The position numbers and the translations under genes were made by a program. Shown one piece after another: positions 6,188-8,265 of a DNA stretch of 8,265 bases. The stretch's first letter is position 1, and every line of letters starts with the position of its first letter. The notes below the pieces were generated by a model. The model saw nothing but the letters and a program-made list of their open reading frames with translations. It was not told the origin of the DNA and ran no database searches. The DNA is from Candidatus Kapaibacterium sp. (GTDB lineage Bacteria > Bacteroidota > Ignavibacteria > Kapaibacteriales > UBA2268), in contig JAUQWR010000085.1 of the NCBI GenBank assembly GCA_030835065.1, forward strand, positions 1 to 8,265. Direction: 5' to 3'.

Positions 6188-7363
6188 ATGAATTTTTCTA
6201 AAAGAACATATTATTTCTTGCTGAATGAGATTAGGCTGTTAAAAAAAGCTCCATTACCAATTATTATTGCTATTGTGATGCCTTTTTTAGCTTGGATTTG
6301 TCTTTCTTTGACTTTCCAAAATGGCTTTATTGAAAATATGCCTATTGCGGTTGTCGATTTGGATAATTCTTCAGACTCCAGACAATTAATCAGAAATATT
6401 GATGCAACCCAAGCTATTGATGTCGATTTCATTGTTCCTAATAATGCTATTGCCGATAGCTTATTCCAATCTGGAAAAACTTATTTGACAATTGTAATAG
6501 AAAAAGATTTTTCTAAGAAAATTAAAACATCAAATTCGGCATATGTCAAAATATTTGCAAATGCTGCTTACCTGATGTATGCAAAAGTAGCTTATAAAAT
6601 AATTGCTCAAACCATACTCAACTTTTCAAATAATATTCAAGTAGAAAAAATGATTGATTTGGGTATTAGCGAAAAGGAAGCTATTGCAAGAGCATATCCC
6701 ATTAGTACAGATATTCATGCACTCGGAAATCCCTATTTTAGCTACACTATTTATTTGATTCCTGGCATGCTCATATCAATATTACAAATGTCTGCTAGTT
6801 TTTCTACTCTTTGGGTATTTCGTCAGCATAGAGAACATGCTGCTGGAAGAATAATACCTCGCAAAGGTCACAGAGCTGCCTTTATTCTAGGAAAATTGAC
6901 TCCGATTCTTATAGCTAATGTAATTTCTACATTAATCTTATTCACTGTCATTTTTCCTATTTCTGGTATTCCTGTTAATTCTTCATGGTTTAATATATTT
7001 GCATTAACATTACTATTGGTATTGGTATCAATGGGAATGGGAATATTTTTATCTATTTTATTACAAAATTTAGTAACAGCATCACAATTACTACTTGTTA
7101 TTAATGCTCCTTCTTTTGTATTTAGTGGTTATACTTTCCCACGTTGGGCTATGCCAAGTGGCATCGAAGCATTTGCAAATTGCATTCCTGTTACACATTT
7201 TCTTGATGGATTTTTTCCAATGTTTTTATATGATTATCCAACTATGCGTGGGATTTTACCACTAATTATCATTGGAATTATTTTTTGGGGACTCTCAATT
7301 TTTCTGATTTCAAAACCAGGAGAACCCATTCGCAAATTTTTTGATAAAATTCTGCCGGTTTAA
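6188..7363 (+). CDS. ABC-2 type permease, first of a tandem pair
   Basis: This is an inner-membrane subunit of an ABC exporter, 391 residues, about the usual length for the YhhJ/YbhR-type ABC-2 family. Topology by hydrophobicity is one membrane helix near 22-42, then a large extracytoplasmic domain (about 45-180), then five helices (about 186-210, 233-257, 264-291, 298-316 and 356-375). The extracytoplasmic domain opens with the family hallmark MPIAVVDLDNSSDSRQLIRN (51-70). The FSGYTFPRWAMPSGIEAFAN stretch (312-331), followed by PVTHFLDG, is the conserved ABC-2 re-entrant or helical segment before the last helix. By family knowledge it pairs with a second permease and an ATPase to move a hydrophobic or drug-like compound, passing it to the HlyD adaptor. 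It lies 2 bases after the adaptor stop and 5 bases before the second permease. The substrate cannot be predicted. Confidence 0.93.
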   Translation: MNFSKRTYYFLLNEIRLLKKAPLPIIIAIVMPFLAWICLSLTFQNGFIENMPIAVVDLDNSSDSRQLIRNIDATQAIDVDFIVPNNAIADSLFQSGKTYLTIVIEKDFSKKIKTSNSAYVKIFANAAYLMYAKVAYKIIAQTILNFSNNIQVEKMIDLGISEKEAIARAYPISTDIHALGNPYFSYTIYLIPGMLISILQMSASFSTLWVFRQHREHAAGRIIPRKGHRAAFILGKLTPILIANVISTLILFTVIFPISGIPVNSSWFNIFALTLLLVLVSMGMGIFLSILLQNLVTASQLLLVINAPSFVFSGYTFPRWAMPSGIEAFANCIPVTHFLDGFFPMFLYDYPTMRGILPLIIIGIIFWGLSIFLISKPGEPIRKFFDKILPV

Positions 7364-7368
7364 TAATT

Positions 7369-8265
7369 ATGAATAAAATAATAAATTTGATAAAAAGGGA
7401 ATTGAAAAAAGTTGTTAAAGACTCAAATTTAATGATGATTTTCATTGTTGCCCCACTTGCCTATCCACTATTGTATGGAGCGATTTATCTTCACAAAATA
7501 GAAGAAAATATCCCAATAGCTGTAATTGACTATGACAATTCGCACTTGTCCAGGCAATTTATAAGAGATCTTGATGCACATCAAAACCTTGAAGTGAATA
7601 AAGTTATTTCTGACGATGCTGATATTAAATCTTTAATGGCTCATGAAGATATTCAGGCAGCATTATATTTACCGAAAAACTTTTCAGCAGACTTAAAATA
7701 TGGAAAACAAATAAATCTTAAATTGGTCATTTCGCCAGGTAGATTGCTTGTACTTAGTGATGTTGGTTTTCCTATTTCTGCAATTGCTTCTACTTTTGGT
7801 GGAAAAGTGATGGCTTCGTATCTTATGAAGAAAGGTGTACCTATCACTCAAAATCCCCTATTGGTAACTCCTGTCAAATTTGATTTCCAAAATATGTACA
7901 ATCCATATCTTACATATGGAGATCTAATTCTGCCACCCTTACTAATTATTATTTTCTCTCAGATAATTGTTATAGGTGCAGCAGCTGCCACTGCAAAAGA
8001 ATCTCAATTATCAAACTGGAAAGAACTATTTGATATTAGCAACAATGCAATAATTATTCTTATCTCAAAAATAATTACATATATTTTTGTTTTTTCTATA
8101 CACGCAATGATAGCATATTTCATCATTGCACCAATATATGAAATTAATTATTTCGGGTCTGCATTAGACTTGCTGTTTATATTTATTTGCGGGTCTTTGG
8201 CTTCTATTGCTTTTGGACTATTTGTTGGTACTTTTTTCAAGCATAGAATTAGTGTATTTGTCATT
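7369..8265 (+). CDS. ABC-2 type permease, second of the pair (runs off right edge)
   Basis: The ATG at 7369 opens a frame that stays open for 299 codons to the window end, so the C-terminus is missing. If it matches its neighbour in length, about 90 residues are lost. It is a paralogue of the preceding permease with the same layout: an N-terminal helix (about 21-41), then the hallmark IPIAVIDYDNSHLSRQFIRD (48-67), an extracytoplasmic domain to about 180, and helices near 185-207, 226-255 and 264-289. The corresponding hallmark in the first permease is MPIAVVDLDNS...SRQLIRN. It starts 5 bases after the neighbour's stop and has no separate promoter signal, so it is almost certainly in the same operon. 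The two permeases probably form a heterodimeric channel. No nucleotide-binding motifs are present in either, so a separate ATPase is required. Confidence 0.92.
   Translation, partial: MNKIINLIKRELKKVVKDSNLMMIFIVAPLAYPLLYGAIYLHKIEENIPIAVIDYDNSHLSRQFIRDLDAHQNLEVNKVISDDADIKSLMAHEDIQAALYLPKNFSADLKYGKQINLKLVISPGRLLVLSDVGFPISAIASTFGGKVMASYLMKKGVPITQNPLLVTPVKFDFQNMYNPYLTYGDLILPPLLIIIFSQIIVIGAAAATAKESQLSNWKELFDISNNAIIILISKIITYIFVFSIHAMIAYFIIAPIYEINYFGSALDLLFIFICGSLASIAFGLFVGTFFKHRISVFVI

Noticed and set aside
1..8265. CRISPR arrays, tRNA or rRNA genes, insertion sequences
   Set aside because: I saw no spaced direct repeats, no tRNA-like cloverleaf or rRNA segments, and no transposase or terminal inverted repeats.

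Overview
The window is AT-rich and looks like a member of the Bacteroidota / FCB group. Three things support this. A secreted protein ends in a type IX secretion (Por) C-terminal sorting domain. Bacteroidota-style promoter elements (TTG, about 20 bases, TAnnTTTG) lie in front of genes. Most start codons lack a Shine-Dalgarno sequence. The genus cannot be named from the sequence alone.

Left part (1-1033). The N-terminal 191 codons of an ABC transporter ATPase run off the left edge on the minus strand. A small plus-strand gene for a two-motif CDGSH iron-sulfur protein (715-957) is divergent from it. A strong hairpin (963-1014) sits in the convergent gap that follows. It is flanked by an A7 run, which reads as U7 on the minus strand, so it can terminate the next gene.

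Middle (1034-2920, minus). A 628-residue exported protein has a signal peptide, five Asp-box (BNR/sialidase-type) motifs of a beta-propeller, and a T9SS sorting domain. Its substrate is unknown.

Right part (2998-8265, plus). This is an efflux locus: a TetR-family repressor (3067-3639), a TolC-family outer-membrane channel (3710-5152), a HlyD-type membrane fusion protein (5184-6185), and two paralogous ABC-2 permeases (6188-7363, and 7369 to the right edge, incomplete). The last four genes are tightly packed and co-oriented. Together they would form an envelope-spanning exporter: two inner-membrane permeases, a periplasmic adaptor and an outer-membrane duct.

The most informative non-coding signal is a pair of near-identical 21-base palindromes, TGAA-N3-TGA-N-TCA-N3-TTCA. 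One (3034-3054) lies just downstream of the tetR -7 element and the other (3679-3699) just upstream of tolC. They are most simply read as TetR operators, giving autoregulation plus control of the exporter. No ATPase gene lies between the adaptor and the permeases. The motor must be encoded past the right edge, elsewhere in the genome, or (less likely) by the left-edge ATPase.
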